From NCBI GenBank assembly GCA_003448025.1, contig DLXL01000428.1, positions 988-7,106 of the forward strand: 6,119 nt of DNA, read 5' to 3'. The notes below the pieces were generated by a model. It was not told the DNA's origin and searched no databases. It saw nothing but the letters and a program-made list of their open reading frames with translations. Positions within the stretch are counted from its first letter, which is position 1. Each line of letters starts with the position of its first letter. Of the stretch, positions 1-6,119 are shown piece by piece. This DNA comes from Saprospirales bacterium. GTDB lineage: Bacteria > Bacteroidota > Bacteroidia > Chitinophagales > Saprospiraceae. Position numbers and translations under genes: made by a program.

Positions 1-138
1 TTTTTTTTTTTTAACTTTTTTTTTTTTTTTTTTTTGCCGGGTTTTTCCCCCCCGCCGATGGAACAAAATTTATTTCTCGGCGGCTAAACCCGCCGGTACG
101 GGGAGACTGCGTTATGATCAGATAGCCCCGAGCCTAGC
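1..138. other. Low-complexity non-coding end
   Basis: No gene is visible here. The first 35 bases are almost entirely T, followed by runs of T and C and then ordinary GC-rich sequence up to the stop codon of the neighbouring minus-strand gene. The CCCGCCG heptamer occurs at 51-57 and 89-95, and either copy could pair with CGGCGG at 78-83. The homopolymers look like a contig edge or poor-quality assembly, though a genuine A/T tract cannot be excluded. Confidence 0.6.
78..95 (-). terminator. Possible weak terminator after the alpha/beta hydrolase
   Basis: Reading the minus strand, CGGCGG-GTTTAG-CCGCCG forms a 6-bp all-GC stem with a 6-base loop, about 43 bases after the stop codon of the alpha/beta hydrolase. 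It is followed by AGAAATAAATTTTG, which is AT-rich but not a clean U-tract. Position and stem suit an intrinsic terminator; the poor tail keeps the call weak. Confidence 0.35.
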
Positions 139-1662
139 TTATTTCAAGATTACCTTCTGGGTAACCATGCCTTCATTGAAACGAACGCGGGCAAAATAAA
201 CACCCGGAGCCAACCCATTGCGAGCCACCGTAAACTGATTGTTGTTCACGTTCTGGAAGCTGGCGCAAAGACGACCGGCGATGTCCACCAGTTCAATGCT
301 CTGCATGGTGAATTGAGCGTCTGTTTTCAGCATGAAATCACCATCAGTTGGGTTTGGAATAGCCGACATGCCTACCTCAGAAGTGCTCAGGTCTTTGGTG
401 CCTACTTCGCTGGTATTGCAATTGCCCAGACCCAGTACTGCACAGGCTCTTGGAGCAAAATATGCGATGATGGTGTCCAGGTAAGCCTGGTGTGTAGGGG
501 CAAATGTTTCGCACATGGGGTCAGTTCCCAAACCATAAGGATTGGAGCTGGCTGAGAAACCCCATGGGCTGGAGTCATTACCCAGGAACGGATAGAACCC
601 TTCTATGTTGCCATTCAAAGACTTTGCTTTAACCGAGAGCGGATCAGTCAGATTGGCCGCAATCATGGCATTTTGTATACCCTGCGCGTTAAGCACTGGC
701 TGGAAGCCGCAGCTACCCGTTACCTCTACCACCGGAAGGTTTATCGGAGGTGGAACCAATACGATAGCAGTACCACATGGCGCAAACGGATCTGTTGGGT
801 TGTGGAATGAAATGATTGGGGAATCACCTGCATCAATCCAGGAGAGATCGCCCAATGCACCGCCGAGGTTTACTGCTAACTTGAAATCAGAACTGTACCC
901 AACGTGGTTAGCGTAGCAGAGCGTATCACCTGCAGGAAAAGGCAATCCAGGAATGCCAGGATTTACCCCGAAGGTTGTACCTTCAACGTTACCGCTCAAA
1001 AACTCCAGTACCATCGGGCCTTGTGGCGTCAGGAACTTCGGAACATACGTATCTGTGATGGTGTCAAGCGTAGCAGCAGCAGCGGCAATATAGCCACCGG
1101 TGCCAATACCCCAAACCGTGATCTTTTCCGGATCAACACCAAAACTGTTTCCACCTGTAGCCACATCCTTGCGGAAGAAACGTACGCAGGTATTTACGTC
1201 CTGTACACCACGATACGCAGCATTGATCAGGGTATAAATACGCTCTGTTTGGGTAGATGCAACCGGATTCCAGCCAAGACGGTAATCGGCCACCGCTACC
1301 ACAAAACCCATTTTAGCCAAACGGTTGGCCATAAATACGTTTGCGGCATCTTTGCGCGTACCGGTGCAGCCACCATTTACCTGGGGAGGTAAAAAGTTGC
1401 CGGTACACAAAATAATAACCAGCGGACGAGCCGTTTCTGTGTCGCCGGATGGCCTGTAGACATCCATTCTCAACGTTTGCGGAATGGCCTGACCAAAACC
1501 GTTTGGTGGCGGTGCAATAAAAAGCACCGTGGCATTAACAGCGTAAGGTACATCAGCGGTTACTTCAACGCTGGAAAAAACCTCATCAAAATAACGGTCA
1601 CTCTGCGCCGATATCGATGCAGCGAAAAGACTAAAAAGCAGGAGTACTTTGAGTTGTTTCAT
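139..1662 (-). CDS. Secreted alpha/beta-hydrolase-fold protein with T9SS sorting domain
   Basis: A 507-residue protein, numbered here from the start at 1662. That start is preferred because it begins directly with a signal peptide (MKQLKVLLLFSLFAASISAQ). An upstream ATG at 1701 adds 13 residues and would overlap the receptor gene by ATGA. The hydrolase domain covers about residues 60-405: an LRMDVYRPSGD strand near 65-73, an ARPLVIILCTGNFLPP strand and oxyanion-type loop near 78-93, and a nucleophile-elbow region V-W-G-I-G-T-G-G at 183-190. The usual GxSxG serine is glycine (G187) with T188 beside it. Candidate acid D291 (NPTDPFAPCG) and histidine H391 (APTHQAYLD) are present. Ten cysteines suit an extracellular protein. 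Residues about 432-507 are a type A T9SS domain (PNPTDGDF, IELVDIAGRL, LAPGVYFARV, terminal KVILK), implying export and surface attachment or release. The fold resembles carboxylesterase/BD-FAE-like esterases; the substrate is unknown. It is probably co-transcribed with the receptor, whose stop lies 35 bases upstream. Confidence 0.85.
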   Translation of the reverse strand: MKQLKVLLLFSLFAASISAQSDRYFDEVFSSVEVTADVPYAVNATVLFIAPPPNGFGQAIPQTLRMDVYRPSGDTETARPLVIILCTGNFLPPQVNGGCTGTRKDAANVFMANRLAKMGFVVAVADYRLGWNPVASTQTERIYTLINAAYRGVQDVNTCVRFFRKDVATGGNSFGVDPEKITVWGIGTGGYIAAAAATLDTITDTYVPKFLTPQGPMVLEFLSGNVEGTTFGVNPGIPGLPFPAGDTLCYANHVGYSSDFKLAVNLGGALGDLSWIDAGDSPIISFHNPTDPFAPCGTAIVLVPPPINLPVVEVTGSCGFQPVLNAQGIQNAMIAANLTDPLSVKAKSLNGNIEGFYPFLGNDSSPWGFSASSNPYGLGTDPMCETFAPTHQAYLDTIIAYFAPRACAVLGLGNCNTSEVGTKDLSTSEVGMSAIPNPTDGDFMLKTDAQFTMQSIELVDIAGRLCASFQNVNNNQFTVARNGLAPGVYFARVRFNEGMVTQKVILK

Positions 1663-1697
1663 GATAAACAATGAATGGTTGGTGAATTTGTTCAAAA

Positions 1698-4550
1698 TCA
1701 TTTTTTTGCAAAATCATATACAATCGAGGCATATGCCATGGTACCTATGGCCGGACCTCCATAAGTCTGAGATACCTGATTGTTCAATATGTTGGACGCG
1801 CCAATTTTCACGGTAGTGTGGATTTTGTCAAAGGTCGCGTTCACTTGAGCATCCACTAACTCGTAGGTTGGAACTGCACCTGTGAACTGTGGAGAGCCTT
1901 CAAAGGTAAAGCCTTGAATCCACTTATAGGTCAAATTAAACCCAGTCTTTTTCAATTTCACAAAGCCAAGATTAAGCGGCACATCCCGGCCGGAAAGGCT
2001 TACGTTGTATTTGTGCTCAGGCGTGTTGAAAGCCGGAATGATAGGATCGTCCGGAAATGCTTTGTTCAGCTTGTTCCAGGAATAATTCCCAGCAAGCATA
2101 TAGTAATCACTAAAATAGTAGTTCAAGCCAACAGCCAAACCCTGCGTGGTAACTTCCTGTGTTGAGTTGGCCGCCACCCGGTATACTTTGGTGTTGATCG
2201 GGAACCCGGTGGTAGGGTCAAAATCAGAATCAATACCAATGTTGTATCCAATAAAATCATTGTAGAAACTGTAATAGTACCCGGCATCTACATATAGTTT
2301 TTTGAACAGGGTGGTTCGATAACCAATTTCAAATGTCTTAACTTTTTCAGGCTGAATAGGCGCTGCATCAAAACGAATAACGGTATCGCGGGTATCCAGA
2401 TATCTTCTGAATGACTCAACCGTAATCAAATCATAAAAGCCATCCAGATTACCCAACAAGGTTGCCCGTCCGACATTCAGATTCAGGTATTGGTCGGTGA
2501 GGGTCGGGTTTCGAACGGCAGAAGAAAAGCGAAGCCTGAGGTAGTTATTGATTTTTGGCGTCCATACCAAAGAAGCAGCAGGCGTGGATACCCAGTTGAA
2601 ATTTTGATTCTTGTCTACGCGGGCAGACACATTGGCAATCAGCTTGTCGTCCATGAACTTCTTCTCGATACCACCATAGATACCAAATTCAAAATTTCGA
2701 ATGGCCGGAACACCTGCAGTGTCCTTAAAAATGGTGCCCTGAGAATTGGGCGTATAGAGTCGGCCGTTGCCCCCTATTCGCAATTCGTCCGTCCACTTGG
2801 GGGTAAACCGGTATTCACCATGTACGTGATAAAGGGCTGATTTATCGTAAAAACGGGTACCACCTTCTGTTGACTTTAAAGAGGTAATGCGGTCAAATTC
2901 TTTCTGAAAACGTGCCCTTTCATTTGGATCGGTTGAATTTGGATCAAAATAAGGAAACGTCTCATCTGGCCTTTGCGGGTCGATACCGTTGGCATAATCT
3001 GCAGCCAACTGATGCCAAACCGACAAAGAGTCCATCACATTAGGCTGACGAAGCCACTGGAGTGAAGAAGCGGTATCGAATAAAACAAAAGGAGGCTCCG
3101 GCAGGAAAATTACATTCTGTGGATATCCTAAAGCTTTCATCCTGGGATATATAAAATCTCCCCAGTAATCATTGTAGTTAAGCGACCAGTTTTCATCACT
3201 TTTAGCTGCCTGCTGAAGTCGAAGTGCGGTAAAATAGGGGTCGTAGGAACGGCCAGCATCCTCATGGGTAGCATAGGCACGAATAAAAAACTTGTCTTTT
3301 TTTCTGAATTCTATCCGGTTTTGGAAAAAGTTGATTCCGCGAAGACTGAAGCGGTTATCGCCCTGGTACACAGTGGTACCTGTTCCATAGTTGGAGGCGA
3401 ATATCAACTCAGGCGATTCAATTTCTCTATCAGGCCGGGTTCTGATATGATACGCTATACCGGCTTTAAAGTTTTTGGTATCATAATCAACGAGATCTTC
3501 CTCCCTGTAACCGGTACGATGAAATGTTCCCAACCCCGCTGAACTCTGGGACAGGTTGGCTGGATCAGAAAAATCATTCAGTGAAAAATACTCGTCACCG
3601 TAAATATTTACAGCGTCAAAACCGCCAGGGTTGCCAAATCCTGTTTGCGTGCCATCTACCGGAGAAAAATTATTAGCTACCCAGTCATTTGCTGTGAGAT
3701 AGAATAAGTTAAACTTCAAAGCAGAAGACAAGTCGCCGTTTTTATTTTTGAATGCATGCGCAAATCGCAGTGCCGTTTCAGTCAGATTGCGACTTCCATA
3801 TTTTACACTGGCAGAAAGGCCTTTGTGCACAAATGGATTTTTCGTTTCCATGGAAATAACGCCGTTAAAGGCATTTGGTCCATAAAAAGCCGAACTGGCG
3901 CCCTGGATCAGGTCAACTTTTACCACATCAAGATCACTTGCTCCTAAGAAGTTGCCCAGAGAAAAATTCAGACCCGGGGCCTGATTGTCCACGCCATCAA
4001 TGATCTGTAGTGAGCGAACCGGACTGGTGGAGTTAAATCCCCGGGTGTTGATGATGGTAAAACCAAGAGATGCCGTTGTTAAATCCACACCTTTTAAATT
4101 ACCTAACCCGTTGTAGAAATTCACAGATGCCGTTTGTTTGATGGCCAAAGCATCCATGTTTTCCACAGTAAGCGGCGCGGCTTTCTGCTTCTCATCTATT
4201 CTTTGGCCCAGCACCACCGTTTCCTCCATGACGAAGCTGGCCGGTTTTAATCGAATGTCAAGTTTCTGATCCGCTTCGGTAACTTTCATCTCAAAGGCAT
4301 CATAACCGGTATAGTTGATCTTGATCGTGACGGGTAATTTGTCCACCTTGAGGGTAAACTCACCTTCATAATTGGTGATTGTTCCGCCCTGACCACCCTC
4401 AACGATGCCAATGCTGGCGCCAATCATGTCTTCTCCATTTTCGGCATCCCGAACCTTTCCTTTGATTGTTACCTGTGCAGAAAGGATACTGCCACAAAAC
4501 AGGCTAAAGAGCAAAATAGAAACGATAGTGTAGATTTGCTTCATGTGCAT
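1698..4550 (-). CDS. TonB-dependent outer-membrane receptor with carboxypeptidase-regulatory-like domain
   Basis: A 950-residue outer-membrane active transporter, expected to import a ligand using energy from TonB-ExbB-ExbD. Residues 1-26 are a signal peptide ending in SILSAQ; M3 (4544) is an equally good start. Residues about 27-103 match the CarboxypepD_reg-like domain (IKGKVRDAENGEDMIGASI, then NYEGEFTLKV). A likely TonB box lies near 108-115 (MEETVVLG). The plug spans about 120-237, with a TRGFNS segment at 169-174, LQIIDGVDNQ at 181-190 and the characteristic VDLIQGASSAFYGPNAFNGV at 212-231. The rest is a 22-strand-type barrel rich in alternating aromatic strands, ending in a YDF strand plus KK. 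Length is normal for Bacteroidota receptors. No SusD-like lipoprotein follows; instead comes a T9SS-exported hydrolase, so this is a general TonB receptor rather than SusC. Ligand unknown: the sequence alone does not separate peptides, siderophores or glycans. A promoter is proposed about 100 bases upstream. Confidence 0.92.
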   Translation of the reverse strand: MHMKQIYTIVSILLFSLFCGSILSAQVTIKGKVRDAENGEDMIGASIGIVEGGQGGTITNYEGEFTLKVDKLPVTIKINYTGYDAFEMKVTEADQKLDIRLKPASFVMEETVVLGQRIDEKQKAAPLTVENMDALAIKQTASVNFYNGLGNLKGVDLTTASLGFTIINTRGFNSTSPVRSLQIIDGVDNQAPGLNFSLGNFLGASDLDVVKVDLIQGASSAFYGPNAFNGVISMETKNPFVHKGLSASVKYGSRNLTETALRFAHAFKNKNGDLSSALKFNLFYLTANDWVANNFSPVDGTQTGFGNPGGFDAVNIYGDEYFSLNDFSDPANLSQSSAGLGTFHRTGYREEDLVDYDTKNFKAGIAYHIRTRPDREIESPELIFASNYGTGTTVYQGDNRFSLRGINFFQNRIEFRKKDKFFIRAYATHEDAGRSYDPYFTALRLQQAAKSDENWSLNYNDYWGDFIYPRMKALGYPQNVIFLPEPPFVLFDTASSLQWLRQPNVMDSLSVWHQLAADYANGIDPQRPDETFPYFDPNSTDPNERARFQKEFDRITSLKSTEGGTRFYDKSALYHVHGEYRFTPKWTDELRIGGNGRLYTPNSQGTIFKDTAGVPAIRNFEFGIYGGIEKKFMDDKLIANVSARVDKNQNFNWVSTPAASLVWTPKINNYLRLRFSSAVRNPTLTDQYLNLNVGRATLLGNLDGFYDLITVESFRRYLDTRDTVIRFDAAPIQPEKVKTFEIGYRTTLFKKLYVDAGYYYSFYNDFIGYNIGIDSDFDPTTGFPINTKVYRVAANSTQEVTTQGLAVGLNYYFSDYYMLAGNYSWNKLNKAFPDDPIIPAFNTPEHKYNVSLSGRDVPLNLGFVKLKKTGFNLTYKWIQGFTFEGSPQFTGAVPTYELVDAQVNATFDKIHTTVKIGASNILNNQVSQTYGGPAIGTMAYASIVYDFAKK

Positions 4551-4645
4551 TTATTCATTTTCCCAACTAAAAAAAATGGAAATCAAGGTTGCCTCCCAAC
4601 CCTGTTCGCTTGGCAAAAGAAGAAAGAAAATTTGATTTCAAAACG

Positions 4646-4677
4646 CAAAACTACCGGGGAAGACTAAAAGTGGCGAA
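4646..4677 (-). promoter_or_regulatory. Candidate Bacteroidota promoter for the receptor operon
   Basis: On the minus strand TAGTTTTG (4653-4646) exactly matches the Bacteroidota -7 consensus TAnnTTTG. A TTCG (4677-4674), one base from the -33 TTTG core, lies 20 bases upstream, an acceptable spacing. Transcription would start near 4640 and give a leader of about 90 bases before the receptor ATG. The -7 match is strong; the -33 match is imperfect. Confidence 0.5.
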
Positions 4678-4731
4678 TAGGCACGAAGTATTGGCAAACA
4701 AAGGCACAAACGCGCGAAGGCTCAAAGTTTT

Positions 4732-4748
4732 TGGCAGCTCCGCTGCTA
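4732..4748. repeat. Small stem-loop in the intergenic core
   Basis: GCAGC (4734-4738) and GCTGC (4742-4746) pair around a TCC loop. The stem extends by a G·U at 4733/4747 and a T-A pair at 4732/4748. The wobble is available only to RNA copied in the plus-strand sense; minus-sense RNA would have a C·A mismatch there. Confidence 0.5.
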
Positions 4749-4758
4749 CTCCTAAAAT

Positions 4759-4785
4759 GCGGTAGTTATTACCTGATCCGACCGC
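4759..4785. repeat. Possible third stem-loop in the intergenic core
   Basis: GCGGT (4759-4763) is complementary to ACCGC (4781-4785), leaving a 17-base interval. An alternative shorter stem is GGTA (4761-4764) with TACC (4770-4773) around GTTAT. The two foldings share bases and exclude each other. Each is short and could arise by chance; it is listed because of its position between the two stronger hairpins. Confidence 0.3.
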
Positions 4786-4791
4786 CAATTT

Positions 4792-4830
4792 CGAAGCTTA
4801 GTAACGGCGTTTCGCTGTTACTAAGCTTCG
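4792..4830. repeat. Near-perfect 18-bp hairpin, possible transcript end
   Basis: CGAAGCTTAGTAAC (4792-4805) and GTTACTAAGCTTCG (4817-4830) are exact 14-base inverted repeats. The stem continues inward with 4806/4816 (G·U in plus sense), 4807/4815, 4808/4814 and 4809/4813, leaving only a TTT loop. It lies 35 bases after the serine hydrolase stop, where it could end or stabilise that transcript. No T-run follows on the minus strand (AATTGGCGG), so it is not a textbook intrinsic terminator. It reads better as the core of a palindromic intergenic repeat. Confidence 0.75.
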
Positions 4831-4865
4831 TGCTCTTGTGCCTTCACGCCTTTGTGCAATAACAC

Positions 4866-5990
4866 TTAGTGCCTTTTCACCAGACTTTGCACCTTCTTCC
4901 ATTGCTGGAAGAACTCCGGGACACAATTGTTGCTAAGGGGTGTGGCGGCGTTGAATAGCACACAAATACCGATGCCATCCTTGCGGTTGAGGGCAATTTC
5001 GCTTTTATAGCCGTTAACGTACCCACCATGATAAATGATGGTATCTCCCTGATCGTCCAGAACACGCCAACCCATGGCATAGGCCGCTGCGTCGCGTGGC
5101 AACCAGCGCGGAAAGATGCGGCGTTCTTTGTCGGTTTTTACTACCGGTTTAAAAACCTGATCCAGGGTAGTAGTCCATGCCACATCCTGCCGGTAGCCCA
5201 GCAGGCAAATTAGCCATTGGCCCATATCATGGATACTGGCATTGATTCCGCCTGCCGCTGCAGCATTGTAATAGGAGGAGGAGATTTTATCCGGATGCCA
5301 GCTCCCCCACCCTGTTTGAACATGTGGCGGAGTTTTGTTTGGCTCGTTTTGAATGCTATGGAAATCGCAGGAGGAATGACGCATCCCCAGCGGATTAAAA
5401 ATGCGCTCGGAAAGTAACTGAGCATAGGTTTTGCCCGTTCTTTGAAACATGACCTCTTCCATAATGCACATTGCCACGTTTTGGTATGCGTAAAACGTTC
5501 CTTCCTTTCCACTCACCGGCGCTATGGGGAAATATTCCTTTACAATGCGCTGCACACTGTAATCCTGTTCTATAAGGTTCGTAAAAGCATGGTATGGCAA
5601 CCCGGTGGTATGCGACAATAAATGCCAAAGTTCCAGACGGGAAGCTTGCTTGGGATCACGAAGGGTAAAATCAGGACAATAATCCTTTACCCGGTCGTTC
5701 CAGTGCAATTGGCTGTCCTGAACCAAAAGGCCGGGCAAAACACCGGCAAAACCTTTTGATAAAGAGCCTATTCGAAATACCGTGTTTTCATCTATGGAAT
5801 CGGATTTGCCTGCCACGCGGAGGCCATAACCCTTCATAAAGAGCACTTGAGTATCTTTAACAATCACTAAAGCTGCACCAGGTGTGTTGGTGAGCTGTAA
5901 ATTTGCTTCAAAATAACGGGCATAGTCCCTGGCAAATGTATCCAGCCTGGTTAGTGGTCTTTTAGGCGTAGCCTTTCCATTTTCCGCCAT
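4866..5990 (-). CDS. CubicO/class C beta-lactamase-family serine hydrolase, apparently cut off from its signal peptide
   Basis: A 374-residue protein of the serine beta-lactamase-like superfamily (Pfam Beta-lactamase, COG1680). All three active-site elements are present: S76-L-S-K79 (FRIGSLSKG), Y169-Q-N171, and H321-G-G323 in the KTG position. LLSHTTGLP (124-132), AAAGGIN (244-250) and a GYxS segment (GYKS, 327-330) are also family signatures. Such proteins hydrolyse ester or amide bonds in peptides or small molecules, or are D-amino-acid peptidases; true beta-lactamase activity is not implied. The fold is full length and appears catalytically competent. No export signal follows the ATG at 5990 (MAENGKATPKRP). 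The same frame upstream encodes a lipoprotein signal (6068-6018) ending in a TAA at 6017-6015, so the ancestral start was almost certainly 6068, for an outer-membrane-anchored lipoprotein. As read, this is either a cytoplasmic product or a recently inactivated gene. A 315-base structured gap separates it from the receptor, so it is probably a separate transcription unit. Confidence 0.82.
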   Translation of the reverse strand: MAENGKATPKRPLTRLDTFARDYARYFEANLQLTNTPGAALVIVKDTQVLFMKGYGLRVAGKSDSIDENTVFRIGSLSKGFAGVLPGLLVQDSQLHWNDRVKDYCPDFTLRDPKQASRLELWHLLSHTTGLPYHAFTNLIEQDYSVQRIVKEYFPIAPVSGKEGTFYAYQNVAMCIMEEVMFQRTGKTYAQLLSERIFNPLGMRHSSCDFHSIQNEPNKTPPHVQTGWGSWHPDKISSSYYNAAAAGGINASIHDMGQWLICLLGYRQDVAWTTTLDQVFKPVVKTDKERRIFPRWLPRDAAAYAMGWRVLDDQGDTIIYHGGYVNGYKSEIALNRKDGIGICVLFNAATPLSNNCVPEFFQQWKKVQSLVKRH

Positions 5991-6014
5991 TGCGCCATCT
6001 GGCCCAGGTGAAAA

Positions 6015-6068
6015 TTAACAGGCTGACAAAACCGAAGTAAGGAGTAATAGATAAAAGGAAATCTTCAT
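6015..6068 (-). pseudogene. Detached lipoprotein signal peptide of the serine hydrolase
   Basis: An ATG at 6068 opens 17 codons, MKISFYLLLLTSVLSAC, followed by TAA at 6017-6015. It has a lysine at position 2, a hydrophobic core (FYLLLLTSVL) and a canonical L-S-A-C lipobox, as expected for signal peptidase II. The frame is the same as the serine hydrolase, 26 codons upstream of its ATG at 5990. The eight intervening codons read FSPGPDGA, a typical Ser/Gly/Pro lipoprotein linker. Read through, the protein would be 400 codons with one stop at position 18. A CAA-to-TAA change (cysteine followed by glutamine) is a simple explanation. A sequence error at this base is equally possible. Confidence 0.7.
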
Positions 6069-6119
6069 AGAGGCCGCGAAGATAGTGTTTTAGTGTTGGA
6101 GTTTTTTTGTGTTTTTTGT

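Larger units (their letters stand above)
4551..4865. other. Structured intergenic region without a gene
   Basis: These 315 bases separate the serine hydrolase stop from the receptor start. The receptor-proximal part (4551-4645) is an AT-rich leader with one small stem, which reads GGTTG-GGAGG-CAACC on the minus strand (4587-4601). Next come a promoter candidate (4646-4677), an inner arm of CAAAGGC/GAAGGC-type units (4679-4727), three stem-loops (4732-4748, 4759-4785, 4792-4830), and an outer arm (4826-4874) that runs into the end of the serine hydrolase gene. No credible coding sequence is visible in either direction. Confidence 0.7.
4679..4874. repeat. Composite inverted-repeat element spanning the intergenic region
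   Basis: Two diverged arms face each other. The left arm (4679-4727) starts AGGCACGAAGTATT and continues with ACAAAGGC and GAAGGC-type units. The right arm, read in reverse complement from 4874 to 4826, starts AGGCACTAAGTGTT and also has ACAAAGGC and GAAGGC units, with indels between them. They enclose about 100 bases containing three stem-loops. The organisation (terminal inverted arms, structured core, no ORF) resembles a REP-like or MITE-like non-autonomous element. The right arm contains the serine hydrolase stop codon and the two codons before it. I see no target-site duplication, so mobility is inference. Confidence 0.5.

Noticed and set aside
1..35. Poly-T tract as a regulatory element or terminator
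   Set aside because: The near-pure homopolymer at the very edge looks like an assembly or read artefact, and nothing beyond it is visible.
313..1392. Several plus-strand open frames of 80-162 codons opposite the alpha/beta hydrolase
   Set aside because: They lie antisense to a protein with recognisable fold and sorting-domain motifs, and their translations show no family features. They are shadows of the real gene.
1698..4550. SusC/SusD polysaccharide-utilisation locus
   Set aside because: No SusD-like lipoprotein follows the receptor, and no glycoside hydrolase is in the window. The next gene is an alpha/beta-hydrolase-fold protein.
4866..5990. Antibiotic-resistance beta-lactamase
   Set aside because: The SxxK, YxN and HGG motifs are shared by the whole CubicO/peptidase S12 superfamily. 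An HGG third motif instead of KTG points to the broad serine hydrolase group rather than AmpC-type resistance enzymes.
6015..6017. TAA reassigned to an amino acid or programmed readthrough
   Set aside because: TAA ends both the serine hydrolase and the alpha/beta hydrolase in this window, so reassignment is unlikely, and TAA is not a typical readthrough codon. Nonsense mutation or sequence error is simpler.
6069..6119. Promoter upstream of the lipoprotein signal start (TATCTTCG at 6084-6077 on the minus strand)
   Set aside because: It is one base from TAnnTTTG, but only about 8 bases separate it from the ATG and no -33 TTTG or TTG is visible upstream. Too weak to list.

Overview
This window looks like a piece of a Bacteroidota chromosome, probably from an environmental relative of Saprospiria or Chitinophagia (the lineage is inferred). 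Three things support this: a type IX secretion (T9SS) C-terminal sorting domain, a TonB-dependent receptor with an N-terminal carboxypeptidase-regulatory-like domain, and a TAnnTTTG-type -7 promoter element with no strong Shine-Dalgarno sites.

All three genes are on the minus strand. In transcription order they are: a CubicO/class C beta-lactamase-like serine hydrolase (4866-5990), a 950-residue TonB-dependent outer-membrane receptor (1698-4550), and a secreted alpha/beta-hydrolase-fold protein with a T9SS sorting domain (139-1662). The receptor and the alpha/beta hydrolase are almost contiguous and probably co-transcribed from a promoter at about 4646-4677. This suggests an uptake-and-processing pair of unknown substrate. 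No SusD-like gene lies downstream, so it is not a SusC/SusD locus.

The 315-base gap 4551-4865 is highly structured. It holds two diverged, oppositely oriented arms built from AAGGCAC/CTTTGTGCC-type units, and between them a near-perfect 18-bp hairpin and two smaller stems. The outer arm runs into the end of the serine hydrolase gene and contains its stop codon.

The most notable anomaly is upstream of the serine hydrolase. Its ORF appears to start at 5990 without a signal peptide. In the same frame at 6068-6018 there is a complete lipoprotein signal peptide (MKISFYLLLLTSVLSAC) ending exactly at the lipobox cysteine, followed at once by a TAA. One nonsense substitution has therefore apparently separated the export signal from the enzyme, or there is a single-base sequence error. 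The alpha/beta hydrolase also lacks the usual nucleophile-elbow serine, having G-I-G-T-G-G in place of GxSxGG.

The left end (1-138) is poly-T and low-complexity sequence with a possible weak terminator. I found no RNA genes, CRISPR arrays, insertion sequences or unmistakably new defence or mobile system.
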